From: Prevotellaceae bacterium
Lineage (GTDB): Bacteria > Bacteroidota > Bacteroidia > Bacteroidales > UBA932
Assembly: GCA_031289385.1 (NCBI GenBank)
Contig: JAITPP010000151.1
Coordinates: 1 to 9,330, forward strand
Length of the DNA: 9,330 bases
Reading direction: 5' to 3'
This document shows positions 1-7,100 of this stretch, in pieces. Position numbers and translations under genes: made by a program. Numbering within the stretch: position 1 is the first letter of the stretch; each line of letters opens with the position of its first letter. The notes beneath the pieces were generated by a model, which was not told the origin of the DNA, did not search any database, and saw nothing but the letters and a program-made list of their open reading frames with translations.

Positions 1-63
1 GATTTGCGTATTTGTATATTCAAATCTATTTTCAAACCATTTATGAGAATCTCAAAGGGTTAA
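1..63 (+). CDS. C-terminal end of a protein entering from the left (partial)
   Basis: Frame 1 is open from the first base and ends with TAA at 61-63, giving 20 residues (DLRICIFKSIFK..., ending RISKG). The stop is followed 7 nt later by a strong hairpin and T-run (71-100), which is where a terminator of a plus-strand gene should be. The tail is basic and hydrophobic. It vaguely recalls ends of transposases, but 20 residues are too few to assign a family. The call rests on the stop-plus-terminator arrangement, not on homology, and the frame could be open by chance. Confidence 0.38.
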   Translation, partial: DLRICIFKSIFKPFMRISKG

Positions 64-70
64 AATCATC

Positions 71-100
71 TGCGACACCCAAAATGGTGTCGTAATTTTT
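71..100 (+). terminator. Rho-independent terminator of the left-hand plus-strand gene
   Basis: The stem pairs 71-79 with 86-94. It has nine pairs including one G-T wobble, with the core CGACACC/GGTGTCG. The loop is six bases (CAAAAT) and the stem is followed by ATTTTT. This is the classic intrinsic terminator shape on the plus strand. On the minus strand the hairpin is followed only by GATGATTTTAA, so it would be a weaker stop for the minus-strand gene at 256-720. Confidence 0.78.
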
Positions 101-192
101 ATAAAATATTAATATATAATTATTATAAATGAAGATGATTTAAAGTGTCAAAGTCAGGATAAACATCAAAAACACACACAAATAACCACACA

Positions 193-216
193 TTCTGTTG
201 CACAAAAACAACAGAA
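193..216 (-). terminator. Hairpin downstream of the 154-aa gene, weak terminator candidate
   Basis: A perfect 8-bp inverted repeat, TTCTGTTG (193-200) with CAACAGAA (209-216), has an 8-base loop (CACAAAAA). It lies 39 bases past the stop of the minus-strand gene at 256-720. Neither strand shows a clean T-run after it, so termination would be weak. The rest of 101-255 is AT-rich spacer with no gene that I can see. Confidence 0.3.
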
Positions 217-255
217 AACGCCGAAAATTTATATTTTTAGGAAATAAATCGCCTT

Positions 256-720
256 TTATTTTTCGAAACGCTTTTGAAAAAACTCCAAAAACGGCATCAT
301 TTCGTCTACGTATGACACTTTAATGATGTATCCGCCATACAAAGCCGTTGAGGGAATAATTCCAAACGAAACCACTTCGCTCAAAGGAAGACTAATGCTG
401 AACAATCCATTGGTTGCTGTATATTCAGCCTTTGCACATTCGCTTTTTTTGTAATATACAGGCTCGCCGACAGATTCAAGGTCGTGAGATACTTCGATAA
501 TTACAATTTCGGGGTCGTCGCCATCTTTATAACCGACAATGTAATTGTAAAATGTGCGAATTTCCTTAAACAATTTTTTGGTTGTAACCATGTTCATTCC
601 TGCAATGGTAATGTAACTTTCGCCATCTTTTACCTTTGAGTTAAAGATATTTCTGATTTCTTCTTTTTTGGCGGCAGAGTCGTCTGTCCCCATTCCCATA
701 AGTTTATTCAAAAAACCCAT
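256..720 (-). CDS. Hypothetical cytosolic protein, 154 aa
   Basis: I do not recognise this protein. The start is ATG at 720-718, supported by AAGGAG at 734-729 with 8 nt spacing. That is unusually good for this window, where other starts lack a Shine-Dalgarno. There is no signal peptide and no membrane segment. The first ~25 residues are Gly/Met/Lys-rich and helical-looking (MGFLNKLMGMG...). Residues ~35-150 alternate short beta-like stretches (ESYITIAGM, EIVIIEVSHDL, GLFSISLPLSEVVSF, GYIIKVSYV) and end in an amphipathic helix (MMPFLEFFQKRFEK). This order, beta strands then a final helix, would fit a small PH-like fold, but that is only a guess from pattern. It is on the same strand as the sigma/TonB pair but 148 nt away and separated by a tandem array, so it may be a separate transcript. 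Confidence 0.85.
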   Translation of the reverse strand: MGFLNKLMGMGTDDSAAKKEEIRNIFNSKVKDGESYITIAGMNMVTTKKLFKEIRTFYNYIVGYKDGDDPEIVIIEVSHDLESVGEPVYYKKSECAKAEYTATNGLFSISLPLSEVVSFGIIPSTALYGGYIIKVSYVDEMMPFLEFFQKRFEK

Positions 721-728
721 TTGTGTTT

Positions 729-734
729 CTCCTT
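729..734 (-). promoter_or_regulatory. Shine-Dalgarno AAGGAG for the 154-aa gene
   Basis: On the minus strand AAGGAG lies 8 nt before the ATG at 720. Most starts here, as is usual in Bacteroidota, have only A/T-rich leaders, so this site helps fix the start and suggests efficient translation. A poor -7-like TATCTTTA (777-770) lies further upstream, with no convincing -33 element. Confidence 0.55.
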
Positions 735-803
735 AAATTTTAAGATTAAAAAATAATTAAAAATTTTGGTAAAGATATAAAAAATATTTAAATGGGTAAA
801 TTT

Positions 804-859
804 AGTCGTAAGTCGTAAGTCATAAGTCGTAAGTTGTAAGTCATAAGTTGTTAGTCGTT
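804..859. repeat. Tandem array of eight 7-bp units (AGTCGTA type)
   Basis: Eight back-to-back heptamers read AGTCGTA, AGTCGTA, AGTCATA, AGTCGTA, AGTTGTA, AGTCATA, AGTTGTT, AGTCGTT. Bases 1-3 and 6 are invariant. Positions 4-5 are CG, CA or TG, and the last base changes to T in the final two units. The array lies between the 154-aa gene and the stop codon of the TonB_C gene, ending 9 bp from that stop. Its function is unknown. It is not coding, since both neighbouring genes stop or start outside it. Confidence 0.9.
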
Positions 860-868
860 TTAAAAACA

Positions 869-1816
869 TCAATTTAAATTGAAAACGATATGAAATGTAA
901 ATTCAAAATCGACGGGTGTGTATTTTTGTTTTGCAGGCGTCCATTTTGGCGATGACGAAACTACTCTTACGGCTTCGGCGTCCTGTTTGGGCGTCAATTT
1001 TCTTATCACATTTACATTTGTTACATTTCCATTTTTATCAACAATAAAACTCAATACTACTTTGCCTTGTACGCAAGTTTCGCTGTCGGGATATTTTATG
1101 TTTTTCTGCACCCAGTCTTTGAAAGCATTTGCATCTTTTCCCATAAATTTCGGATATTCTTCGACAACGGCAAACGGAATATTTTCGTCGATATACGTTT
1201 CGGGTTCTAATTTTTGGGGATTTACATGTGTTATTTTATGTCTTTCGGCAGCAATGCTATCTTCGGTAAAATTCATAATATCTTTGGTTGTTGCATTTTT
1301 TTGTATGATTTTAATTTCTTTAGAATCAATATCAAAGATTTGTATATTTTTTGGCATTGGAGGCTCGACAACGGTTGTGGGCAAAAATTCTTCTTCAATA
1401 ATTTCTTTTTTCGATTCGTACATTTTAGAAACAAAATCGTTGCTATCGGATAATCCTGTACCTGTGGTTTTTGAATTTGATGTTGAAAAATAAATAAGTC
1501 CGCCGGCAATTCCCAAACTCACGCAAGCCGCCGCCGTCCATGTAAAAATTGCATTTATGCTTGCCGCTGTTCCCCAAATCATTATTTTACGATGGTGTTT
1601 TTTGCGTATTGCCGTGCGGCGCATAATTTTTTCGTGCAAACTTTCAATATTTTTAGCATGGTTATCATCAACCAAATCAATACCTTCCAGCGCATCGCGC
1701 AGAAACAAGTCGTTCATTGCTTCGCGCTCGATGCGGTTTGCGTCAATGCCTTTTCGTTTGCCTTTTATGTAATCAAGCAAATTCTGATATAATTTTATTT
1801 TCGTTTCTTTACTCAT
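869..1816 (-). CDS. Membrane protein with cytoplasmic N-domain and periplasmic TonB C-terminal domain; putative anti-sigma/energy transducer
   Basis: This 315-aa single-pass protein is predicted N-in. Residues 1-88 are charged and helical. The stretch around 28-48 (IEREAMNDLFLRDALEGIDL) matches the N-terminal pattern of Bacteroidota TonB-family proteins encoded beside sigma factors. Residues ~89-110 are a clear transmembrane helix. Residues ~112-213 are a linker without the Pro-rich spacer of classical TonB. Residues ~215-315 form a TonB_C domain: VVEEYPKF, KNIKYPD, GKVVLSFIVDKNGNV, DAEAVRVV, SPKWTPAKQ, then a beta strand to the end. The ATG at 1816 lies within the end of the sigma gene (shared ATGAGTAA), indicating translational coupling. 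Known role of the family: TonB_C binds outer-membrane receptors. Inference: the N-domain holds or regulates the sigma factor. A perfect palindrome CAATTTAAATTG (870-881) overlaps the stop codon; followed by ATGTTTTT on the minus strand, it might act as a weak terminator. Confidence 0.88.
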   Translation of the reverse strand: MSKETKIKLYQNLLDYIKGKRKGIDANRIEREAMNDLFLRDALEGIDLVDDNHAKNIESLHEKIMRRTAIRKKHHRKIMIWGTAASINAIFTWTAAACVSLGIAGGLIYFSTSNSKTTGTGLSDSNDFVSKMYESKKEIIEEEFLPTTVVEPPMPKNIQIFDIDSKEIKIIQKNATTKDIMNFTEDSIAAERHKITHVNPQKLEPETYIDENIPFAVVEEYPKFMGKDANAFKDWVQKNIKYPDSETCVQGKVVLSFIVDKNGNVTNVNVIRKLTPKQDAEAVRVVSSSPKWTPAKQKYTPVDFEFTFHIVFNLN

Positions 1817-2384
1817 TTTGCAATCTGTTTTCTATACATATTTTGAGATTACGTTTTCCGTTTTGTATATAACTTTTTACGCTTTTAAGATGATATTTTG
1901 TTTCGTCGGAAATGTCGGCATACGATTTTTCGTCTAAAAAAAACATTTTTATGCAGCAGCGTTGTGTTTCGGGCAGTTTTTCGATACATTGTTTAAGCGC
2001 GGCAAATTGTTTTTCATCATCTTGCTCACAAAGTAGATGCGTAATATCCGAAAAATCCATAAAATTATCGGCAAAATCTGTTAAAATTTCGATATTTTTT
2101 TTGCGCAGTTTTTGCAAACAATGATTTCGGGCAACACTGTAAATCCATGTGCGAAACACGCCGATTTCATATTTATGTATTTTTTCGAGAAGAAATTCAA
2201 AAATTTGCATTACGGCATCTTGCGCATCCTCAGAGTTTTGCAAATATTTCAAACACACACCGTAAACAAGATGCATATAACGATTGTAAAGTTGCCCCAA
2301 ATATTCGCTGTTGCGGCTGCTGCGAAAAAGTGAAAGCAATTCGCTGTCGTTTTTGTCTTTTATATTGTCAATTTGCAAAATCAT
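1809..2384 (-). CDS. ECF-type RNA polymerase sigma-70 family sigma factor
   Basis: The protein is 191 aa from the ATG at 2384, or 193 aa if TTG at 2390 is used. The ATG is preferred because neither start has a Shine-Dalgarno. Numbering is from the TTG. Region 2 lies at ~26-97: YLGQLYNRYMHLVYGVCLKY is the core-binding helix, followed by SEDAQDAVMQIFEFLLEK and the -10-recognition helix with FRTWIYSVARNHCLQKLRKK. A linker spans ~98-127. Region 4 lies at ~128-187: ALKQCIEKLPETQRCCIKMFF, then a helix-turn-helix around KSYADISDETKYHLKSVKSY and NGKRNLK. Length and two-domain layout match ECF sigmas. Its 3' end overlaps the TonB_C gene by 8 bp, so the two form an operon in which the downstream product is the natural regulator. 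No convincing promoter is visible; TACATTTG at 2395-2388 runs into the start region and is too close. A 14-bp tandem array begins 74 bp upstream. Confidence 0.93.
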   Translation of the reverse strand: MILQIDNIKDKNDSELLSLFRSSRNSEYLGQLYNRYMHLVYGVCLKYLQNSEDAQDAVMQIFEFLLEKIHKYEIGVFRTWIYSVARNHCLQKLRKKNIEILTDFADNFMDFSDITHLLCEQDDEKQFAALKQCIEKLPETQRCCIKMFFLDEKSYADISDETKYHLKSVKSYIQNGKRNLKICIENRLQNE

Positions 2385-2457
2385 TTTCAAATGTAATTAA
2401 TATTTTTTTTTATTGATGGGTTAAATCATACAATTCCATAAAATGCGATTGGTATTT

Positions 2458-2611
2458 GGTATTTAGTCGTTGGTATTTAGTCGTTGGTATTTAGTCGTTG
2501 GTATTTAGTCATTGGTATTTAGTCGTTGGTATTTAGTCATTGGTATTTAGTCATTGGTATTTAGTCATTGGTATTTAGTCATTGGTATTTAGTCGTTGGT
2601 ATTTAGTCATT
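2458..2611. repeat. Minisatellite: eleven 14-bp units GGTATTTAGTC(G/A)TT
   Basis: Eleven exact-length units run without a break, flanked by partial units (GGTATTT at 2451-2457 and 2612-2618, each followed by GG). The only variable base in the full units is the G/A after AGTC. In order the units read G, G, G, A, G, A, A, A, A, G, A. The array sits between the start of the sigma gene and the CACAAAG inverted repeat. It has stops in all useful frames and is not coding. Unit copy number could change by replication slippage. Its core AGTC(G/A)T is shared with the heptamer array at 804-859. Confidence 0.95.
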
Positions 2612-2671
2612 GGTATTTGGTATTATAGTTTACGTGGTATGGGTTTGCGTAAAAGTGCTATCTTGTTTTTG

Positions 2672-2757
2672 TTATTCCACAAAGACGCGAAGAACACAAA
2701 GATTATACACATTTTTACGAAAAAAATTCTTTGTGAACTTTGTGCCTTTGTGGGATA
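2672..2757. repeat. Imperfect inverted repeat with CACAAAG motifs
   Basis: The left arm 2672-2701 and right arm 2728-2757 are complementary at 24 of 30 positions. In plus-strand RNA three of the six differences become G-U pairs. Each arm carries spaced CACAAAG-like words; the right arm read in reverse has three, about 8-9 bp apart. The loop is ~26 nt and A/T-rich. Sequences with this CCACAAAG/CACAAAG pattern are, from memory, a dispersed intergenic repeat type seen in many bacterial genomes. An ORF crossing it is a by-product of the repeat. A terminator role is possible but unproven, because no T-run follows directly (GGGATAATTTTTTTG from 2752). Confidence 0.75.
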
Positions 2758-3049
2758 ATTTTTTTGTTCAAAATCAAACCGAGCGCATTATGTTTACTAT
2801 TTGTCGCTTTTAAACTTCTTTAACATCCTGACAGATACTAACTACTAAATTACAAATACCAATTTGATAACCACACAACAGGTGATATAATATTTTGATT
2901 TACAAAAATATCAAAAAAATAGATATTAAAAAAGGTTTAATTAAAAAATGAAAAGGTTTTAATTTGTAATTAAATTTATCGCATGATATTTTCAATATTA
3001 TTATATTTTTTGCTACTTTTGCAACTTTAAATTATATAAAAGTATATTT
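2758..3049. other. AT-rich spacer before the SDR gene
   Basis: There is no credible gene here. Visible structure includes a degenerate, inverted relative of the 14-bp unit at 2840-2863 (AACTACTAAAT, five extra bases, then ATACCAAT). There is also a 7-bp A/T inverted repeat, TTTTGAT (2893-2899) with ATCAAAA (2910-2916), and a promoter near the right end. The rest is low-complexity A/T sequence. Confidence 0.5.
2990..3021 (+). promoter_or_regulatory. Bacteroidota-type promoter of the SDR gene
   Basis: TACTTTTG at 3014-3021 is an exact match to the Bacteroidota -7 consensus TAnnTTTG. A weaker -33 candidate, TTTTC (2989-2993), lies about 20 nt upstream. Transcription would start near 3027, giving a leader of roughly 20-25 nt before the ATG at 3050, a normal arrangement. 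The -33 box is the doubtful part. Confidence 0.6.
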
Positions 3050-3808
3050 ATGAAAAAAATAGCCTTAGTTACAGGAGCAACATCAGGTATTGGAAAAGCG
3101 ACAACAATTATGCTTGCCGGCTGCGGATTTAATCTTATTATCGCAGGTCGTCGCAAAGAGCGTTTGGACGAACTTAAATCGCAGCTCGAAATAAAATATA
3201 AGTCCGAAGCCTTGCCGCTTTGTTTTGATATACGCAACAAAGATGAAGTATGCAAAGCAATAAAAAATATCCCCGAAAAATGGAAAAATATTGATTTGCT
3301 TGTAAACAATGCCGGACTTGCAGTTGGGCTAAATCATATTCAAGATGGTTTGTTCGACGATTGGGATAGAATGATTGACACCAACATACGCGGATTGCTT
3401 TATATTACGCGGTGTGTAGCGCCGATGATGATTGAAAAAAACAACGGACATATCATAAATATTTGTTCGGTAGCAGGTAAAGATGTTTACGAAAACGGAA
3501 ATGTTTATTGCGCCACAAAATATGCGGTAGATGCACTTAGCAAAGCAATGCGAATAGATATGCTTAAACACAATATAAAAGTTACAAATGTTTGCCCGGG
3601 TGCTGCCGAAACCGAATTTTCGACAGTAAGATTCAAAAACGATGCCGAACGAGCAAAAGCAACTTATACAGGAATGACGCCACTTACAGGCGACGACGTT
3701 GCAAACGTGATTAAATTTGTGATAAATCTTCCGCCGCACGTATGTATAAACGATATTGTTGTAACGCCAACATCGCAGGCAAATGCTTCGATTATTCATC
3801 GAAATTAA
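3050..3808 (+). CDS. Short-chain dehydrogenase/reductase (SDR), YdfG-like NADP-dependent
   Basis: This is a complete 252-aa classical SDR, a soluble Rossmann-fold oxidoreductase that interconverts alcohols and ketones or aldehydes. The cofactor motif TGATSGIG is at 8-15. GRRKERL (33-39) has two Arg after the second strand, which favours NADP(H). CFD with Asp60 contacts the adenine. NNAG is at 86-89. The catalytic tetrad is complete: Asn112 (TNIRG), Ser140 (NICSVAG), Tyr153 and Lys157 (YCATK). The PG motif at 183-184 is followed by TEF at 188-190, the usual substrate-loop entry. Length and the GRR/TEF pattern resemble the YdfG group (3-hydroxy acid/serine dehydrogenases), but the substrate cannot be read from sequence. 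The gene stands alone between its own promoter and a stem-loop, so no pathway is implied by neighbours. Confidence 0.95.
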   Translation: MKKIALVTGATSGIGKATTIMLAGCGFNLIIAGRRKERLDELKSQLEIKYKSEALPLCFDIRNKDEVCKAIKNIPEKWKNIDLLVNNAGLAVGLNHIQDGLFDDWDRMIDTNIRGLLYITRCVAPMMIEKNNGHIINICSVAGKDVYENGNVYCATKYAVDALSKAMRIDMLKHNIKVTNVCPGAAETEFSTVRFKNDAERAKATYTGMTPLTGDDVANVIKFVINLPPHVCINDIVVTPTSQANASIIHRN

Positions 3809-3814
3809 ACATCA

Positions 3815-3851
3815 GCAAATTTTAAAAATAACGTTAAAATTTTTGCGATTT
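3815..3851 (+). terminator. AT-rich stem-loop terminator of the SDR gene
   Basis: GCAAATTTTAA (3815-3825) pairs with TTAAAATTTTTGC (3834-3846), with a two-base bulge and an 8-base loop, followed by GATTTTT. It lies 6 nt past the SDR stop. The stem is weak because it is mostly A-T, but the position and trailing T-run fit a terminator. Confidence 0.45.
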
Positions 3852-3855
3852 TTAA

Positions 3856-3888
3856 TTTGATGAATGTTAAAACAAAAAAATATATTTG
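3856..3888 (+). promoter_or_regulatory. Bacteroidota-type promoter upstream of the large secreted protein
   Basis: TTTG (3856-3859), 21 nt, then TATATTTG (3881-3888) matches both promoter boxes exactly with near-normal spacing. Transcription would begin near 3895, leaving a ~240-nt leader before the GTG at 4136. That leader contains the two hairpins at 3910-3965. A closer but poorer -7-like TACTTTTT (4099-4106) lacks a correctly spaced -33. Confidence 0.5.
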
Positions 3889-3909
3889 ATAAAAACATAT
3901 AAAATATTT

Positions 3910-3965
3910 TACTCCCGTTTTCTTACGAGAGTATTTGTTTTATTACGTCGCGGGCGGTGCGTAAT
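3910..3965 (+). ncRNA. Two adjacent hairpins in a GC-rich patch; possible structured 5' leader
   Basis: Hairpin 1 is TACTCCCG (3910-3917) with CGAGAGTA (3926-3933): seven of eight pairs and an 8-base loop. Hairpin 2 is ATTACG (3942-3947) with CGTAAT (3960-3965): six perfect pairs plus a T-G pair, with a G/C-rich loop (CGCGGGCGGT). The C+G richness at 3946-3961 contrasts sharply with the A/T-rich flanks. Position between a promoter and a start codon suggests a leader RNA element, but I recognise no known riboswitch. It could instead be a dispersed repeat. Confidence 0.3.
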
Positions 3966-4135
3966 GATTTGCTTTTCATATACAGCCGTAATTATTATAT
4001 TAATAAACCAAAATACATACAATTTATTCTTGATTAATAAAATTTACCACAAAAAACTTAAAAATAAATTTGAAATAACCAATCTTTTATTTTAATTTTA
4101 CTTTTTCTTTTTAGCGAAAATAAATTGTTTAGTGT

Positions 4136-7100
4136 GTGAAAAAGTATAATAAAACATATAATAAATCAATAATAACCGATATTTTCTTATCTGTTGCTTT
4201 AATTATTGTTACACAATTTGGCGCACACGCACAAAATACCAAAGTTGAGCATACTCACACTAAAACCAACAATCAACATTATAATGATGAAAATAATTGC
4301 CCAAAATGTAAAGATTTGGGTTATGAAAAATGCCAACACAATTCCTTTGATGTAAAAGACGTAAAAGATTTAATACCACCCATTTTATACGTTGACCCCA
4401 CAGACCCGAATTCTAATAACACTTGTAATAAATTTTTACCGTTTTGCGGAGATGGAGTTATGAAATTTGAAACGACTTCTTGTCCTAACCATCCGCAAAA
4501 TAGCACTGCAACTTGCAGTATTTGCAGTGGGCAAGGTGGTTTTACTTATGGTTGTTTAACTACATATCCACGCCCTGCATGGTTTTGTATGAAAGTTGAT
4601 GTTGCAGGACAAGTTGTAATACATGTTGAAAGTAGTATTCATAACGATGATATAGATATTGCCATTTGGGGACCATTTGATTCTCCTACCGAAGCCTGTG
4701 CTAATTATTTTTACGGACAATCTCCAATTGCGTGCAGTTATAGCTCATATTCCTTTGAAACAATGACAATACCAAGCGCAGTTGCAGGAAAATATTACAT
4801 GATGGTTATTACAAATTATCAAAATTATCTGGCAACGGTAGATATTACAATGACTAACGCAGGGCAGCCCGGTGCAGGGCAATTAAGTTGCGATATTGTA
4901 TATGAATGTTCTATGCTTTCTATCTCAACAAATACAAGCGTTGATTCGTGTTCGAGCAGTTACAGCGTTTACGGTGTGATAGACTTTACCAATGCTCCCG
5001 ACACAAGCCGTCTTTGCGTAGTAAATACCGCTCTGCTGCCAAACGATACATTTTATATCAACCCGCCATTTTCGGCGTTATCCGAATATGCGTATTTTTT
5101 CAACGGCGTTCCTTTCGATTCGGTATCGCCTAAGGTTATTGCTTGGTTTGAAACCGATACGGCGTGTTACAAAGAACAATCATATTCAGTTCCGTCAAAA
5201 CCTGCGCCACAACTCGAAGCAAGCGGAGGAGGCGCAATATGTATCGGCGATTCGGTAATGGTAAAATTCAGGTTGAGATATTCGTGCGATTCGGCTACGT
5301 TTTCATATTCAATAAACGATACAACAATAATAACAGTAACCGATTACAGCGGATTTGAATATATAATTTGGGCAAAAGAATCTGCCGTATATAAACCTTT
5401 GTCAATATCAAATCATGTTTTTCCGAGCGGAACAATATCGGGAACAGTAACCGTTACCGTAAATCCCCGTCCGATAATAACTACTCAAAACGCAGCAATA
5501 TGCAGCGGCTCGCATACTTTCAACTGCGGATTAAGCGGAAATACTTATAAATACGAATGGAAAAATTTAGCAACAAGTACCGTTGTTGCAACCACGTCCA
5601 CATTTACAACCTCAACAGCGGGAAAATATCAAATTTCTGTAAAATATAATTCAACCCTGTGCGAATCGCTTGATACAGTTGAATTAATCGTATTCGGGAA
5701 ACCGATAGTAACATTATCGGCATCATCAACATCAATATGTCCGGGCGATTCGGTATTTATAACAGCATTATCAACTCACGACAGCATAACAAATTACGAG
5801 TTTTTCAGAAACGGAACATCGGTGCAAAACGGAATTCAAACAATTTATCGCGAAGGAAATTTTATGTCAGCCGCAACGTACATAGCCATTGCAACCTGTA
5901 CAAACGATACGCTTGTTTGCGTTGGCGATTCGAGCGCGGCGATTACAATAAATCTTGTAAACATTGATGCGCCCGTTTTGATAATTCCAAACGATACAAT
6001 TTTATATGTAAATTCTGTCTGTTTTGCCGACACAACAACGTTAAGCACAGGATTTGCCAATATCGAATATGACACCTGTATCCGCAACACAAATACAAAT
6101 ATTACTTATATCGATTCGGTTTATACGCAAAATGGAACAACAATTATAAAACGAAAATGGACGGGAACTCATCTCTCAACAAATCAGCAAACAACACTTA
6201 TACAGACAATAACGCTCAGTGATACAATTAAACCGACATTTGTAACACCAAATGATACAGTAGTTTACAAAGATAATGATTGCAATTATATAGTCGATAC
6301 CATAATAACGGGCGACATAACAAACGTTGCCGATAATTGCACCGCTTTTGCAAATCTTTTAATATCATACAGCGATTCGATAAGCGACACATTAATTTTG
6401 CGCACGTGGACGGTTATCGACGAATCGGGAAACACGGTAAATGATATTCAAAGAATTATTTTGGACGATACTATCGCGCCCGAAATTATTGTAAATGTTT
6501 CGGACTTAAATCTGGAATGTGACGGCAACGGAAATATCGACGAAATTAACGAATGGCTGACTGACAACGGAAACGGACAAGCGCGTGATTGCAGTCCCGA
6601 AATTATATGGGAAAATAATTACAGCGAAAATAATTTTACAATAGATGCAAACTGCATAGGAACTAAATATCAGACAGTAACATTTACAATAACCGATGCA
6701 AAAGGCAATTTCACAACACGCAATGCCGAAATTACAATTAAAGACACACAAAAACCATATTTTGTAACATATCCGTCGAATTTAGTATTACGATGCGATG
6801 ATGACAGCGTTTCTGCAAAAATCACAAATTGGCTTGCAATCAACGGCGGTTTTTCGGCTAACGATATTTGCAATGCAGATGCAATCACATATTCAAATAA
6901 TTATGCAGCCCTTAATTTTGATACAACAAGTAATTGTACAATCGAAAAAATCGCTACCGTTTCGTTTATGGCTACCGATGTGTGCGGAAATATTTTATCA
7001 ATCACCGCAAAAATACAAATAAAACCCGCACGAAAAAACGTCATAATAGCAAAAAATCATGAACGTATTTATGGCGATACCATATTTATGTTACAAGCGG

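Larger units (their letters stand above)
3809..4135 (+). other. 327-bp spacer between SDR and secreted protein genes
   Basis: It contains, in order, the SDR stem-loop, a promoter candidate, a structured GC-rich patch (3910-3965) and ~170 bp of A/T-rich sequence running to the GTG. A 69-codon open frame (3886-4095) starts with a TTG inside the promoter box and has no ribosome site. It is not called as a gene, although its stretch over the GC-rich patch is less A/T-biased than its surroundings. Confidence 0.5.

Noticed and set aside
918..1493. 191-codon plus-strand frame opposite the TonB_C gene
   Set aside because: It is the antisense shadow of a minus-strand gene with a clear TonB_C domain; its own product is low-quality and lacks a ribosome site.
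2388..2395. TACATTTG as the sigma-gene promoter -7 box (minus strand)
   Set aside because: It matches TAnnTTTG but lies only 3 nt before the ATG and has no -33 TTTG at the right distance.
804..2611. CRISPR array interpretation of the 7-bp and 14-bp repeats
   Set aside because: Units are directly adjacent without unique spacers and far too short, and no cas genes are present.
2610..2813. 67-codon plus-strand frame over the inverted repeat
   Set aside because: It begins in the minisatellite and runs through the CACAAAG repeat; the peptide is a translation of repeat sequence, not a protein family.
3943..3964. Resemblance of CGGGCGGTG to a conserved 16S rRNA 3'-region word
   Set aside because: The similarity is limited to about nine bases with no surrounding rRNA sequence.
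3886..4095. 69-codon plus-strand frame in the SDR/secreted-protein spacer
   Set aside because: It starts with TTG inside a promoter-like box, has no ribosome site, and ends in low-complexity Lys/Asn/Leu sequence. The GC-rich part is better explained as structured leader.
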